Source of the DNA: Moraxellaceae bacterium
Lineage (GTDB): Bacteria > Pseudomonadota > Gammaproteobacteria > Pseudomonadales > Moraxellaceae
Length of the DNA: 15,503 nt
Direction: 5' to 3'
Assembly: GCA_030684415.1 (NCBI GenBank)
Contig: JAUXNL010000001.1
Coordinates: 1-15,503, forward strand
Positions 5,594 through 13,413 of this stretch are shown here, in pieces (the stretch's first letter is position 1; each line of letters begins with the position of its first letter). The position numbers and the translations under genes are program-made. The notes below the pieces were generated by a model, which worked only from the letters and a program-made list of their open reading frames with translations, had not been told where the DNA came from and did no database searches.

Positions 5594-6616
5594 TCAGCGA
5601 TGCGTTGAGAGGCTGATGCGGCGCCGGTAATCACCGGGGGTTTCGCCGGTCCAGCGCTTGAAAGCGCGCTGGAAGGCACCTGGCGTGGAAAAGCCCAGCA
5701 CATAGGCAATTTCGCCAAAATTCATCTGGGTGTCGCGCATATAGCCCAGCGCCAGTTCCTTGCGCATGTCGTCGAGCAACGACTGGAAGCTGGTGCCTTC
5801 TTCCTTGAGCTTTCGGCGCAGCGTCCAGTCGGGCATGCCCACAAGAGCAGCGGTTTCTTCCAGCGAAGGGGTCTGGCCGTGCAGTAGTGGGCCGAGAATG
5901 AGCTGTACGCGGCCCCGGAAGGTTTCGGCGACGGCCTGCTTTTTCAGGCGCTCCTGCGCCAGCGCCAACAACTGTTGGTGCAGCAGTGGATGTGCCTGGA
6001 GTACGGGGAGCCGGGCCGCCTCTGGACGGAGCACCAGACGGTTTTCCGGGCGGCCGAACGTCACCGGGGCATTGAAAGTGTCCTGATAGCGGTTCTGGTA
6101 GTCCGGTGCGGGGAACTCGATGTGGACTTCTTGCACCAGATCTTTCTCGCCGGTCAGCCACTCGGCCAGCGCCTGCCAACTGGCCAGCACGCTATCGACC
6201 ACAAACATGTTGTAGTCGTTGTAGGGGGCGATGGAGAAAAACACGGCGGCGGGCAATTGGGGGGCCCAAGTGGAGTTGCCGCGGTAGCAACGGCTGGTCA
6301 GCGGCTCGAAGCGGGTCAGGATGCCCAGCGCATCCGCAAGCGTCGGGCTGGTCATGGCAAGCAAACCGGGGAGGCCGAGATCCGTCACCCGGCACATTTC
6401 GCCCATACGCAAGCCCAGTGCCGGCTCACGGGTGGCGCGGATAGCGGCATTCCCAAGCTTCATGAGCTCTGTCAGGCCGATACGGCAATCCGGGTCCCGT
6501 AACTGGGCCGGGGTCAGGCCTACCTGCGCCAGCAGCAGCTCGGGTTCGGCGCCGTAATGTTCGGCAGCCCGCAGCAGCAGCAGAACAGTGGGGGCGGCAA
6601 TGTCACCGATTTTCAT
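5594..6616 (-). CDS. AraC-family transcriptional regulator (OruR/ArgR-like, arabinose-binding-type N-terminal domain)
   Basis: A 340-residue regulator. Residues about 20-205 match the Arabinose_bd-type ligand domain common to OruR-like regulators of Pseudomonas and relatives (TREPALGLRMGE at 62-73 and the GLPGLLAMTSPTLADAL segment). The C-terminal AraC DNA-binding domain has two helix-turn-helix motifs, about 251-272 (ETAALVGMPDWTLRRKLKEEG) and about 300-322 (GEIAYVLGFSTPGAFQRAFK), ending with the typical RWTGETPGDYR. ATG 6616 is chosen because MKIGDIAAPTVLLLLRAAEHYG is the usual start of this family; the ribosome site is weak (GGA about seven bases upstream). An upstream in-frame ATG at 6706 would add an unrelated 30-residue extension. 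It is divergent from fadH with 194 bases between starts, so control of fatty-acid oxidation is a reasonable guess; the ligand is unknown. Confidence 0.88.
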   Translation of the reverse strand: MKIGDIAAPTVLLLLRAAEHYGAEPELLLAQVGLTPAQLRDPDCRIGLTELMKLGNAAIRATREPALGLRMGEMCRVTDLGLPGLLAMTSPTLADALGILTRFEPLTSRCYRGNSTWAPQLPAAVFFSIAPYNDYNMFVVDSVLASWQALAEWLTGEKDLVQEVHIEFPAPDYQNRYQDTFNAPVTFGRPENRLVLRPEAARLPVLQAHPLLHQQLLALAQERLKKQAVAETFRGRVQLILGPLLHGQTPSLEETAALVGMPDWTLRRKLKEEGTSFQSLLDDMRKELALGYMRDTQMNFGEIAYVLGFSTPGAFQRAFKRWTGETPGDYRRRISLSTHR

Positions 6617-6810
6617 GAGCAATCCAATTCTGAGGCGGGCGCCATGCGGCGGAGTGCCGGATAAGAACTTGTCAGCTTCGGTTATTGAGAGGGCAGGGGG
6701 CGGCACTTAAGGTCGCCCCACGCTCTGCCTTCGTGTGCCGGGATTGTGTCCAGCCCGCTCTCCGGCATCAAGCGCTGAAAACATCACCATTACCGTTCGC
6801 CGAGGTCGCT

Positions 6811-8838
6811 ATGTCCGGTCAGGAAAAATACCGTCATCTTTTGCAGCCGCTTGATCTGGGTTTCACCCAGCTTGCCAACCGCGTGATCATGGGGTCCATG
6901 CACACCGGTCTTGAAGAAGTGAGCATGGAGCGTCAGGCGGCATTTTTTGCGCGCCGTGCCGCAGGCGGCGTGGGGCTCATCATTACCGGCGGTATTGCCA
7001 CTTCCATGGAGGGCGGACTGGGTCCGGGTTCGTCGGGCATGTTCACTGAAAAAGATGCCGAGCATCACAGCGTCGTGACCAAGGCGGTGCATGCGGAAGG
7101 AGGCAAGATTGCGATGCAGGCCCTGCATGCGGGCCGTCAGTCCTTTCATCCCATGATGCTGGCACCATCGGCTAAACAGTCGCCGATTTACCCCTTCCCA
7201 CCCAAGGCGATGACGGAAGAGGACATCGAGCGCGAACTCTTCAACTGGGCAAACTCCTGCAAGCTCGCCCAGCAGGCCGGTTACGACGGCGTGGAGATCA
7301 TGGGGTCGGAAGGCTATCTGCTGAACCAGTTCCTGACCACGCGTGGCAATGAGCGTGATGACATCTGGGGCGGCAGCTACGAAAACCGTATGCGCTATCC
7401 GCTCGAAGTGGTGCGTCGCGCTCGTGCGGCTGTGGGCCCGAACTTCATCATCGTTTACCGCTTGTCCATGATGGATCTGGTGCCGGATGGCCAGAGCTTC
7501 GAAGAAGTCATCACCTTTGCCAAAGCGTTGGAAAAAGCAGGCGTCAACATCATCAACACTGGTATCGGTTGGCATGAGGCGAAAATTCCGACCATTGCCA
7601 CCATGGTGCCGCGAGCGGCCTTTGCCTGGGTCACCCGCAAAGTGAAAGAGGCGGTGAACATTCCGGTATCTGCTTCCAATCGCATCAACATGCCCTCAGT
7701 GGCGGAAGACATCATTGCGCGTGGCGATGCCGACATGGTGTCGATGGCGCGCCCGATGCTGGCGGATCCGGACTGGGTGAAAAAGACGGCCGCCGACCTC
7801 GAGCAGGAAATCAACACCTGCATCGCCTGTAATCAGGCCTGCCTGGATCACACCTTCCAGCTGCGTCTGTCGTCATGCCTCGTGAACCCGCAGGCCTGCC
7901 ATGAAACTGAGCTGGTCTATCTGAAGACATCCGCTCCTCGCAAGATTGCGGTAGTGGGTGCCGGGCCTGCCGGTTTGTCGTTCGCCTCGGTTGCGGCCGA
8001 GCGCGGGCATGACGTGACCCTGTTCGACAGCGACACCAAGATCGGTGGCCAGTTCAACATTGCCAAGCAGGTGCCGGGCAAGGAAGAGTTTCACGAAACG
8101 CTGCGTTACTTCGATGTGATGCTGAAGAAGCACGGTGTGAAGGTCGTGCTCGGCAAGCGCGTGACGGCGCATGATGTGGCTGAGTTCGACGAAGTCGTGC
8201 TCTCGACCGGTATCGTGCCGCGCAAGCTGGATTTGCCAGGGGCAGATCACCCCAGCGTGATGAGCTATCTGGATGTGCTGCGCGACAAGAAGCCGGTGGG
8301 CCGGCGTGTGGCGATTGTGGGCGCCGGTGGCATCGGCGTGGATACCGCCGAATACCTGACTCATGATCCACATCACAAGCCTTCCAGTCTCGACATCCCG
8401 ACCTTCCTGAGGGAATGGGGAATTGATCCCGAGCTCAAGGCGCGTGGCGGCATTGCGGGGGTACAGGAGCAAGTAGATCCCAGCCCACGTGAAATCTTTC
8501 TGCTGCAGCGCAAGGCCAAGAAAATCACCGGTCCCGGCAAGACGACCGGCTGGATTCACCGTGAGGCCCTGTTGAAGAAGAAGGTGCAGATGCTGACCGG
8601 TGTCAGCTACGACAAGATTGACGACGAAGGCCTGCATATCACGGTCGGTGACAAGGCCATGACGCTGGCGGTGGACACGATCGTGTTGTGTGCCGGGCAG
8701 GAGCCTCAGCGCGAGCTTCAGGCCGCTATCGAGGCCATGGGCAAGAAGGTGCATCTGATCGGTGGTGCCGATGTGGCCGCCGAACTGGATGCCAAACGTG
8801 CGATTGATCAGGGAGCGCGATTGGCTGCAACCGTCTGA
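6811..8838 (+). CDS. fadH: 2,4-dienoyl-CoA reductase (NADPH)
   Basis: A 675-residue iron-sulfur flavoenzyme that reduces 2,4-dienoyl-CoA so unsaturated fatty acids can enter beta-oxidation. Residues 1-365 form the old-yellow-enzyme-like TIM barrel binding FMN (QALHAGRQS at 103-111), with the likely catalytic Tyr169 (GSEGYLLNQF) and His255 (GIGWHEA), which line up with E. coli Tyr166 and His252. The 4Fe-4S cysteines are Cys337, Cys340, Cys344 and Cys356 (C-x2-C-x3-C-x11-C). From about 376 follow the FAD domain (VVGAGPAGLS, 381-390) and the NADPH domain (AIVGAGGIGVDTAEYL). Length fits E. coli FadH (672). ATG 6811 follows GAGG (6802-6805) by five bases. A weak TTGAGA-N17-TAAGGT promoter may lie at 6685-6713. 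It is monocistronic, with a terminator-like hairpin 14 bases after the stop. Confidence 0.97.
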   Translation: MSGQEKYRHLLQPLDLGFTQLANRVIMGSMHTGLEEVSMERQAAFFARRAAGGVGLIITGGIATSMEGGLGPGSSGMFTEKDAEHHSVVTKAVHAEGGKIAMQALHAGRQSFHPMMLAPSAKQSPIYPFPPKAMTEEDIERELFNWANSCKLAQQAGYDGVEIMGSEGYLLNQFLTTRGNERDDIWGGSYENRMRYPLEVVRRARAAVGPNFIIVYRLSMMDLVPDGQSFEEVITFAKALEKAGVNIINTGIGWHEAKIPTIATMVPRAAFAWVTRKVKEAVNIPVSASNRINMPSVAEDIIARGDADMVSMARPMLADPDWVKKTAADLEQEINTCIACNQACLDHTFQLRLSSCLVNPQACHETELVYLKTSAPRKIAVVGAGPAGLSFASVAAERGHDVTLFDSDTKIGGQFNIAKQVPGKEEFHETLRYFDVMLKKHGVKVVLGKRVTAHDVAEFDEVVLSTGIVPRKLDLPGADHPSVMSYLDVLRDKKPVGRRVAIVGAGGIGVDTAEYLTHDPHHKPSSLDIPTFLREWGIDPELKARGGIAGVQEQVDPSPREIFLLQRKAKKITGPGKTTGWIHREALLKKKVQMLTGVSYDKIDDEGLHITVGDKAMTLAVDTIVLCAGQEPQRELQAAIEAMGKKVHLIGGADVAAELDAKRAIDQGARLAATV

Positions 8839-8852
8839 TTGTGTGACCGGTA

Positions 8853-8886
8853 CGGCAAAGGGCTGCCTTCGGGTGGCCCTTTGCCG
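8853..8886 (+). terminator. Terminator-like hairpin after fadH, UUCG tetraloop
   Basis: CGGCAAAGGGC (8853-8863) pairs perfectly with GCCCTTTGCCG (8876-8886), an 11-bp stem. The apical part CC-TTCG-GG (8866-8873) forms a stable cUUCGg tetraloop. Only TTT follows directly and a six-T run comes at 8901-8906, so termination is likely but not of the classic strong type. Confidence 0.75.
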
Positions 8887-8940
8887 TTTCCGGGGCTGTG
8901 TTTTTTCTGATGACGGGGCTATGCTGGCGCCCATAAATCG

Positions 8941-8965
8941 AGTGCGCATAAGGAGTTAGCGCACT
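8941..8965. other. Hairpin with Shine-Dalgarno-like loop before the coiled-coil gene
   Basis: AGTGCGC (8941-8947) and GCGCACT (8959-8965) form a perfect 7-bp stem. The 11-base loop contains AAGGAG (8950-8955), the only good ribosome-binding sequence in the leader, yet it is 18 bases before ATG 8974 and 45 before ATG 9001. The arrangement could be a translational control element or a protein-binding inverted repeat. Confidence 0.4.
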
Positions 8966-9000
8966 TTCGCAAGATGCCTTGCCGGCGACTGGACTTTGCC

Positions 9001-10479
9001 ATGTTTGATACCTATCTGGCCTCATCCGAACTCGTTTTCTTCTGGGACGGTGAGAGCATCGACAAAAGCATGATGTTCTCGGACTTCGAGGCCACGCTTG
9101 ACGGTTACGTCGGGCTGCAGGCGTATGCTGCCGAAGAAAAGCGTGCCGCCTATGTCCAACTGGATGACCAGTTGCAGGTGCGTGCCGTTGTCCTGTTCTC
9201 GATCGCATTCGACGATGCCGGTTTTGCCGACCGCAGTTGGAACTTGCCCTTGCGGCATATGGCCGAGATTGCCGGCCGTGGTCCGGATCTGGGAGCAGGG
9301 CCCATACACCTTGTTTGCCGTAGTCAGTGCTCTATTTCCTGGCACGCTCCCCGTCTCTGGGATCCTGAGATGCGGCCAGAGCGCAGCACCTTTGTCCAGA
9401 TCCAGAAAGAGACTGAACTCGCCTGTGCACGCTTCAGCTTGAGGCCTCAGCGGCCCGTCGTCACGGCAAGTCAGGCGATGCCGCTCTCCGCTTCTTATGC
9501 CCCTGCTGCGGATGAAGACATTCCGACCCTGACGGATGCCGCGCCCATGGTTCAGGCGGCGGCAGCAGGTTGGGAGCTGGAGCGGGAAAAGCTGCTCGCT
9601 CGCCTGGGTGAGCAGCAGTTGCGCATTACCACCATCGAGAATGACAAAAACGAGACGATTGCCCGTCTCGGTTTTTTGCATCAACAGCAGGTCGACATTC
9701 TTGAGGCACAGAACGGCAAGCTGATTGGCCAGTTCAAGGCCATGAAGGCGCAGAGCGATACCCAGCGCGACCAGATTGAAACCCTGCGCCAGCAAATAGG
9801 AAGTGTGGCCCGGATTGAGGAAGGGTTGGCCGAAGAGCGTCGCCTGCATGAAGAGCAGTTGTCGGCGCTCATGCAGACACGCGTTGGTGAAGAAACTCAA
9901 AAGTTCCGTGAGCTGCTTGCCCAAAAAGAACATGAGTTCGCGATGCGCGAAGCCCGTCTGCACTCAGAGTTCCAGTTGTCGCTGGAGCAGCGCTTGGGAG
10001 AGGAGGTCAGCAGCCATCAACTGCAGCTCGAGTCGTTGCGCGCCGAAATCAGCTATCGCGAAGAAACATTAGCCACGTTGGGGCGTGAGCTTGCTGAAAT
10101 AAAAGCCAGTGTAGCGCAGCGTGAGCAGATGGCGGCAGACGAGTTCCTGCGCCATCTTGAGTCGCTGGGCATGAACTTTGTGGCATTTCATCCGGGGGCC
10201 GGGCATTTGTCGGTTCCGGTCAGTGAGCTTGCCGTGTATGTAGAAAATCCCGTTGGTTTTGCGGCGGCAAAATGTCTGGTGTCCGAAGAGCAGTACCGGG
10301 CATGGCTGGCGCATTATGAAAGCCCGCGTTGCACGGCCCCCTTGGGTGACAGCAAGTGCTGCGACGCGCGTCTGATCCGCACGGATTCGCCTACCCGTTT
10401 CAGACCCGGCCAATCTGACCGCTGTGCGCGGCATCAGGCGGCAGACTCCGCCATCGACAACGTCCTGCGCTTCCGGTGA
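9001..10479 (+). CDS. Long coiled-coil protein of unknown function
   Basis: A 492-residue cytoplasmic protein with no signal peptide or membrane segment. Residues 1-150 form a globular N-domain beginning MFDTYLASSELVFFWDGE; 150-190 are an Ala/Pro-rich linker; about 191-382 are a long, highly charged coiled coil rich in Glu, Gln, Arg and Leu heptads. Residues 389-440 form a compact conserved-looking segment (FVAFHPGAGHLSVP, then KCLVSEEQYRAWLAHY). The last 50 residues are Arg/Ser-rich with several cysteines and look disordered. The start is uncertain: ATG 9001 gives the natural-looking N-terminus, ATG 8974 would add nine residues, and neither has a well-spaced ribosome site. The stop overlaps the next gene by one base (TGATG), suggesting coupling. 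Such proteins are sometimes labelled chromosome-partition or ATPase-like only because of the coiled coil; no Walker motif is present. Function unknown. Confidence 0.78.
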   Translation: MFDTYLASSELVFFWDGESIDKSMMFSDFEATLDGYVGLQAYAAEEKRAAYVQLDDQLQVRAVVLFSIAFDDAGFADRSWNLPLRHMAEIAGRGPDLGAGPIHLVCRSQCSISWHAPRLWDPEMRPERSTFVQIQKETELACARFSLRPQRPVVTASQAMPLSASYAPAADEDIPTLTDAAPMVQAAAAGWELEREKLLARLGEQQLRITTIENDKNETIARLGFLHQQQVDILEAQNGKLIGQFKAMKAQSDTQRDQIETLRQQIGSVARIEEGLAEERRLHEEQLSALMQTRVGEETQKFRELLAQKEHEFAMREARLHSEFQLSLEQRLGEEVSSHQLQLESLRAEISYREETLATLGRELAEIKASVAQREQMAADEFLRHLESLGMNFVAFHPGAGHLSVPVSELAVYVENPVGFAAAKCLVSEEQYRAWLAHYESPRCTAPLGDSKCCDARLIRTDSPTRFRPGQSDRCARHQAADSAIDNVLRFR

Positions 10480-11390
10480 TGCCGATGCCTGCTCTGCAGT
10501 TTCCCGAATTTTCACAGCCCACGCGCTTGCAGCTATTGCAGGGGCCGCAGTGGCGTGCGCTTGGCGCTCCGGTATGGATCAAGCGCGAAGACGAACGTGA
10601 TGGCCTGCTGGGCGGCAACAAGTGGTGCAAGTTGATGGGGCACCTGCAAGCGGCTCGGGCGGCGGGGTACACGCAATTGCTCAGTGCGGGTGGCGCCTGG
10701 TCGAATCATCTGCATGCACTGGCTGTCGCAGGGGCTCGCTATGGGTTCAGCACGACCGGACTGGTGCGGGGCAATCCCTGCCAGACGCCGATGATTGCCG
10801 ACGCCATTGCCGCCGGCATGGAGATACGCTTTGTGCCCCGTGAGTCTTACCGGGAGCGCCACCATGCCGACTGGCTGCAGCGATTGACGGATTTGCCACA
10901 GGCTTGGTGGATTCCGGAAGGCGGTGCAGGGCCTGAGGCGGATGTTGGGCTGCAGCAGTTGGCTGCTGAACTGGAAGCACAAACGGACGGTGATGTCCTG
11001 CTGGCGGTGCCGGTGGGAACAGGCACCACGTTTGCCGGCTTGGTAAAGGCTTTACCACCGCGGTTTTCGGTCTGGGGCTTTCAGGTGTTTCATGATGCAA
11101 ACCTGTGCAAGCGTCTGACGCCGGTATTGGCGTCTGCGCGCGCCGGGTGGCAACTCTGGCCAACGGTTTCGATGCGTCAGCACCGGACACTTTCTCCTGA
11201 ATTGAGCGCGATCAGCGAACAGCTACAGGCAGAGGAGGGCATGCGGCTGGATACGGTGTACGGGGTACGTTTGATGGCGGTTTTGCCACAGCGATTGGCC
11301 CAACACTACTGCCTGCCAGCAACGGTGGTCATTTTGCATACGGGTGGACTGCAAGGTCTGCGCGGTCATCAGTTCCTGCGGGCGGCGTGA
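10479..11390 (+). CDS. PLP-dependent D-cysteine desulfhydrase / ACC-deaminase-like enzyme
   Basis: A 303-residue fold-type II PLP enzyme. Lys48 in LLGGNKWCKL is the expected Schiff-base lysine. AGGAWSNHLHALAVAGARYG follows in the place of the GxxSNHxR phosphate and substrate loop. A glycine-rich PVGTGTTFAGL and the C-terminal VILHTGGLQGLRG bind cofactor phosphate. The family includes 1-aminocyclopropane-1-carboxylate deaminase and D-cysteine desulfhydrase; the true ACC-deaminase loop (SNQTR) is not present, so desulfhydrase-type or an unknown beta-elimination activity is more likely. The start ATG 10479 shares its A with the previous stop; ATG 10485 two codons on and GTG 10476 are alternatives. 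The next gene starts ten bases after the stop. Location in an operon with a rhodanese-domain protein makes a sulfur-handling link possible but unproven. Confidence 0.8.
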   Translation: MPMPALQFPEFSQPTRLQLLQGPQWRALGAPVWIKREDERDGLLGGNKWCKLMGHLQAARAAGYTQLLSAGGAWSNHLHALAVAGARYGFSTTGLVRGNPCQTPMIADAIAAGMEIRFVPRESYRERHHADWLQRLTDLPQAWWIPEGGAGPEADVGLQQLAAELEAQTDGDVLLAVPVGTGTTFAGLVKALPPRFSVWGFQVFHDANLCKRLTPVLASARAGWQLWPTVSMRQHRTLSPELSAISEQLQAEEGMRLDTVYGVRLMAVLPQRLAQHYCLPATVVILHTGGLQGLRGHQFLRAA

Positions 11391-11400
11391 GGAGCATGAG

Positions 11401-12480
11401 ATGAGCAACTCCCGAATCAGCCGTGATCTTCTGCAAACCTTTTTCCCGCTCAATACCTTGTCGGCCGAGCGCCTGGATTACTTGCTCGAAGGCAAAACGA
11501 TTGAGGCACTGCCAGCCGGATCGGAAATTTGCCGGCGTGGGGAAAGTGATGGCGCCACCATTTATTTGTTGAGTGGTGTCGTTGCCCTCGAATCCGCAGA
11601 TGGCAACATCGATGTGCTCGATGCGGGTGATCTGGATGCCGCGCATGCTCTGGCGCCCGAGCAACCACGAGCATTGACGGTAACTGCCAGAACTGCCGTC
11701 AACCTTCTCCGCTTTGACAGCAAGCGCCTGGACCGGGTGCTGGCTTGGGATCAGGCCACGGAAACCCTGCAGCGCGAGCTGATCGCGCTCCAGCCGGGCG
11801 AGGATGCCAGCTGGATCGGACGCCTGCTGCAGTCCCGGCTGTTTTATCGGCTGCCTCCCGGAAATATTGTTGAGTTGTTCCGGCGCATGCACGCTGAGGA
11901 AGTGAGTCAGGGACAAGTGGTGATTCGGCAAGGGCAGCAGGCCGAGGGGTGTTATTTCATCAAGCAAGGTGTCGCTGAAGTACGGCTTCCTGGTGACAGT
12001 GGTCCTGTTACGGTGGCCTTGCTTGAGAAGGGGCAGTATTTCGGCGAGGAAGGGCTGTTGACCGAAGGTCCTCGGAATGCTGATGTCGTGATGGAGACGG
12101 CGGGCGTCTTGATGCGTCTCGACAAATCCGACTTTGATGAGTTGCTCAAGTCGCCATCACTGGCGCTGGTTGATTTCTCGGTTGCCATGGGCGACGTCGA
12201 GCGCGGTGCCGCCCAATGGCTGGATGTGCGTCTGCCGGATGAACATGCCCGTGGAACATTCCCGGGAGCCCTGCGTCTCCCCTTGCAGTCGCTACGGGTG
12301 AAGGCGCGGCTGCTACCGCAAGGGGAGCACTACATCGTGTACTGCGATACCGGTCGCCGGAGCGCAGCGGCTGCTTTTCTGCTGGGTGTGATGGGCTACG
12401 ATACCCGGGTGCTGGAGGGTGGCCTCCAGGCTCTGATGCCTTCTGAACGTGCCCGCTTCCTCATGACAGGACAAGGCTGA
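11401..12480 (+). CDS. Double cyclic-nucleotide-binding domain protein fused to rhodanese
   Basis: A 359-residue protein with three parts. Residues about 15-115 are a cyclic-nucleotide-binding-like beta-roll lacking the phosphate-binding cassette (degenerate). Residues about 145-255 are a second beta-roll with a recognisable cassette: FGEEGLLTEGPRNADV (214-229), with Glu216 and Arg225 in the ligand-contact positions. Residues about 268-355 are a rhodanese domain: WLDVRLPDEHARGTFPGALRLPL (as pattern D-V-R...G-x-x-P-G-A), then active-site Cys315 in YCDTGRRSA. There is no DNA-binding helix-turn-helix, so it is not a CRP-type transcription factor. It may couple cAMP, cGMP or another nucleotide to sulfur transfer or a phosphatase-like reaction; this is inference. 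ATG 11401 follows GGAG (11391-11394) by six bases. It is the third gene of a co-directional run, 41 bases before nadK. Confidence 0.87.
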   Translation: MSNSRISRDLLQTFFPLNTLSAERLDYLLEGKTIEALPAGSEICRRGESDGATIYLLSGVVALESADGNIDVLDAGDLDAAHALAPEQPRALTVTARTAVNLLRFDSKRLDRVLAWDQATETLQRELIALQPGEDASWIGRLLQSRLFYRLPPGNIVELFRRMHAEEVSQGQVVIRQGQQAEGCYFIKQGVAEVRLPGDSGPVTVALLEKGQYFGEEGLLTEGPRNADVVMETAGVLMRLDKSDFDELLKSPSLALVDFSVAMGDVERGAAQWLDVRLPDEHARGTFPGALRLPLQSLRVKARLLPQGEHYIVYCDTGRRSAAAAFLLGVMGYDTRVLEGGLQALMPSERARFLMTGQG

Positions 12481-12495
12481 CAATCGTCGGGCTCT

Positions 12496-12514
12496 CCTGT
12501 GTATCCGATACAGG
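12496..12514 (+). promoter_or_regulatory. Hairpin covering the nadK ribosome-binding site
   Basis: CCTGT (12496-12500) can pair with ACAGG (12510-12514), with possible inner pairs. The 3' arm includes CAGG (12511-12514), the likely Shine-Dalgarno of nadK seven bases before its ATG, so the structure could mask translation initiation. Small and not scored. Confidence 0.3.
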
Positions 12515-12521
12515 TTATTTG

Positions 12522-13409
12522 ATGGAACAGTTTCGCAACATCGGCCTGATGGGCCGCCCGGGCAATGCCTCAGTGGCGGACACATTGGACTATCTGAGAA
12601 CATTTCTCGAGAAGCGCGGGATTCGTGTCATCTTTGATGAAGACACGGCCGCTCTCATGCCACATAACGGCCTGCAGGTTTGTACGCGCGCGATGCTCGG
12701 CGAAGTCTGCGACCTGGTCATCGTAGTGGGCGGAGATGGCTCGTTTTTACATGCGGCCCGATCACTGGCGCGCTTCAATAAACCGGTACTGGGAATCAAT
12801 CGTGGCCGGCTCGGTTTTCTGACCGATGTTTCACCAGATGAAATCGATGCCAAGATTGCGGCGGTACTCGATGGGGATTACACGCTGGAGCAGCGCTTTC
12901 TGTTGAATATGGAGTTACGTTCTGGCGGTAGCCCGGTCGGGGAAGGGCTGGCACTGAACGATGTCGTGCTTCATGCCGGAAAGTCCGTGCACATGATTGA
13001 GTTCGAGCTGTATATCGAAGGTCAGTTTGTCTATCGCCAACGCTCAGACGGACTCATTATTGCTACGCCCACCGGGTCAACTGCTTATGCGCTCTCGGGT
13101 GGTGGGCCGATCATGCATCCGCGTCTGGACGCCATGGTGCTGGTTCCCATGCACCCGCACACGCTGTCCAGTCGCCCGATTGTGGTGGATGGCAACAGCG
13201 AAATAAAACTGCTGATTTGCACAGAAGACATCAATCCGTTGGTGAGTTGTGATGCTCAGCCCGGTGCCACGGTTCGTGCCGGTGACTGGGTATATGTCAA
13301 CAAACATCCGTTCAAATTGAAGGTGTTGCACCCACCGGGCCATGATTTCTATGCCGCTTGCCGCACCAAGCTGGGCTGGAGCAGTCATTTGGCAAAAGGA
13401 GACGAGTAA
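12522..13409 (+). CDS. nadK: NAD kinase
   Basis: A 295-residue ATP/polyphosphate-NAD kinase that phosphorylates NAD to NADP, the cell's only route to NADP. Key motifs are VVGGDGSFLHAAR (68-80, containing catalytic GGDGS), LGINRGRLGFLTDV (90-103), the substrate motif LNDVVLHAGK (145-154, with Asp147 where most relatives have Glu), and RSDGLIIATPTGSTAYALSG (174-193). The C-terminus ends in TKLGWSSHL as in E. coli. Length matches the family (about 292-296). ATG 12522 is preceded by CAGG (12511-12514); a TTG just before it is not needed. Next gene yeaC begins four bases after the stop. The Glu-to-Asp change is conservative and should keep activity. Confidence 0.97.
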   Translation: MEQFRNIGLMGRPGNASVADTLDYLRTFLEKRGIRVIFDEDTAALMPHNGLQVCTRAMLGEVCDLVIVVGGDGSFLHAARSLARFNKPVLGINRGRLGFLTDVSPDEIDAKIAAVLDGDYTLEQRFLLNMELRSGGSPVGEGLALNDVVLHAGKSVHMIEFELYIEGQFVYRQRSDGLIIATPTGSTAYALSGGGPIMHPRLDAMVLVPMHPHTLSSRPIVVDGNSEIKLLICTEDINPLVSCDAQPGATVRAGDWVYVNKHPFKLKVLHPPGHDFYAACRTKLGWSSHLAKGDE

Positions 13410-13413
13410 AGGC

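Noticed and set aside
7873..8949. A 358-codon minus-strand open frame opposite fadH
   Set aside because: The fadH protein on the other strand is recognisable residue by residue; the antisense frame shows no domain and ends inside the fadH terminator region.
9022..9963. A 313-codon minus-strand open frame opposite the coiled-coil gene
   Set aside because: No homology is visible. The plus-strand frame has heptad periodicity and overlaps the downstream gene start in a coupling arrangement, so the antisense frame is a shadow.
10330..10479. Frameshift at the end of the coiled-coil gene producing the odd Cys/Arg tail
   Set aside because: The frame leads to a TGATG overlap with the next gene, which is a natural operon junction, so I have no positive evidence for a sequencing error.
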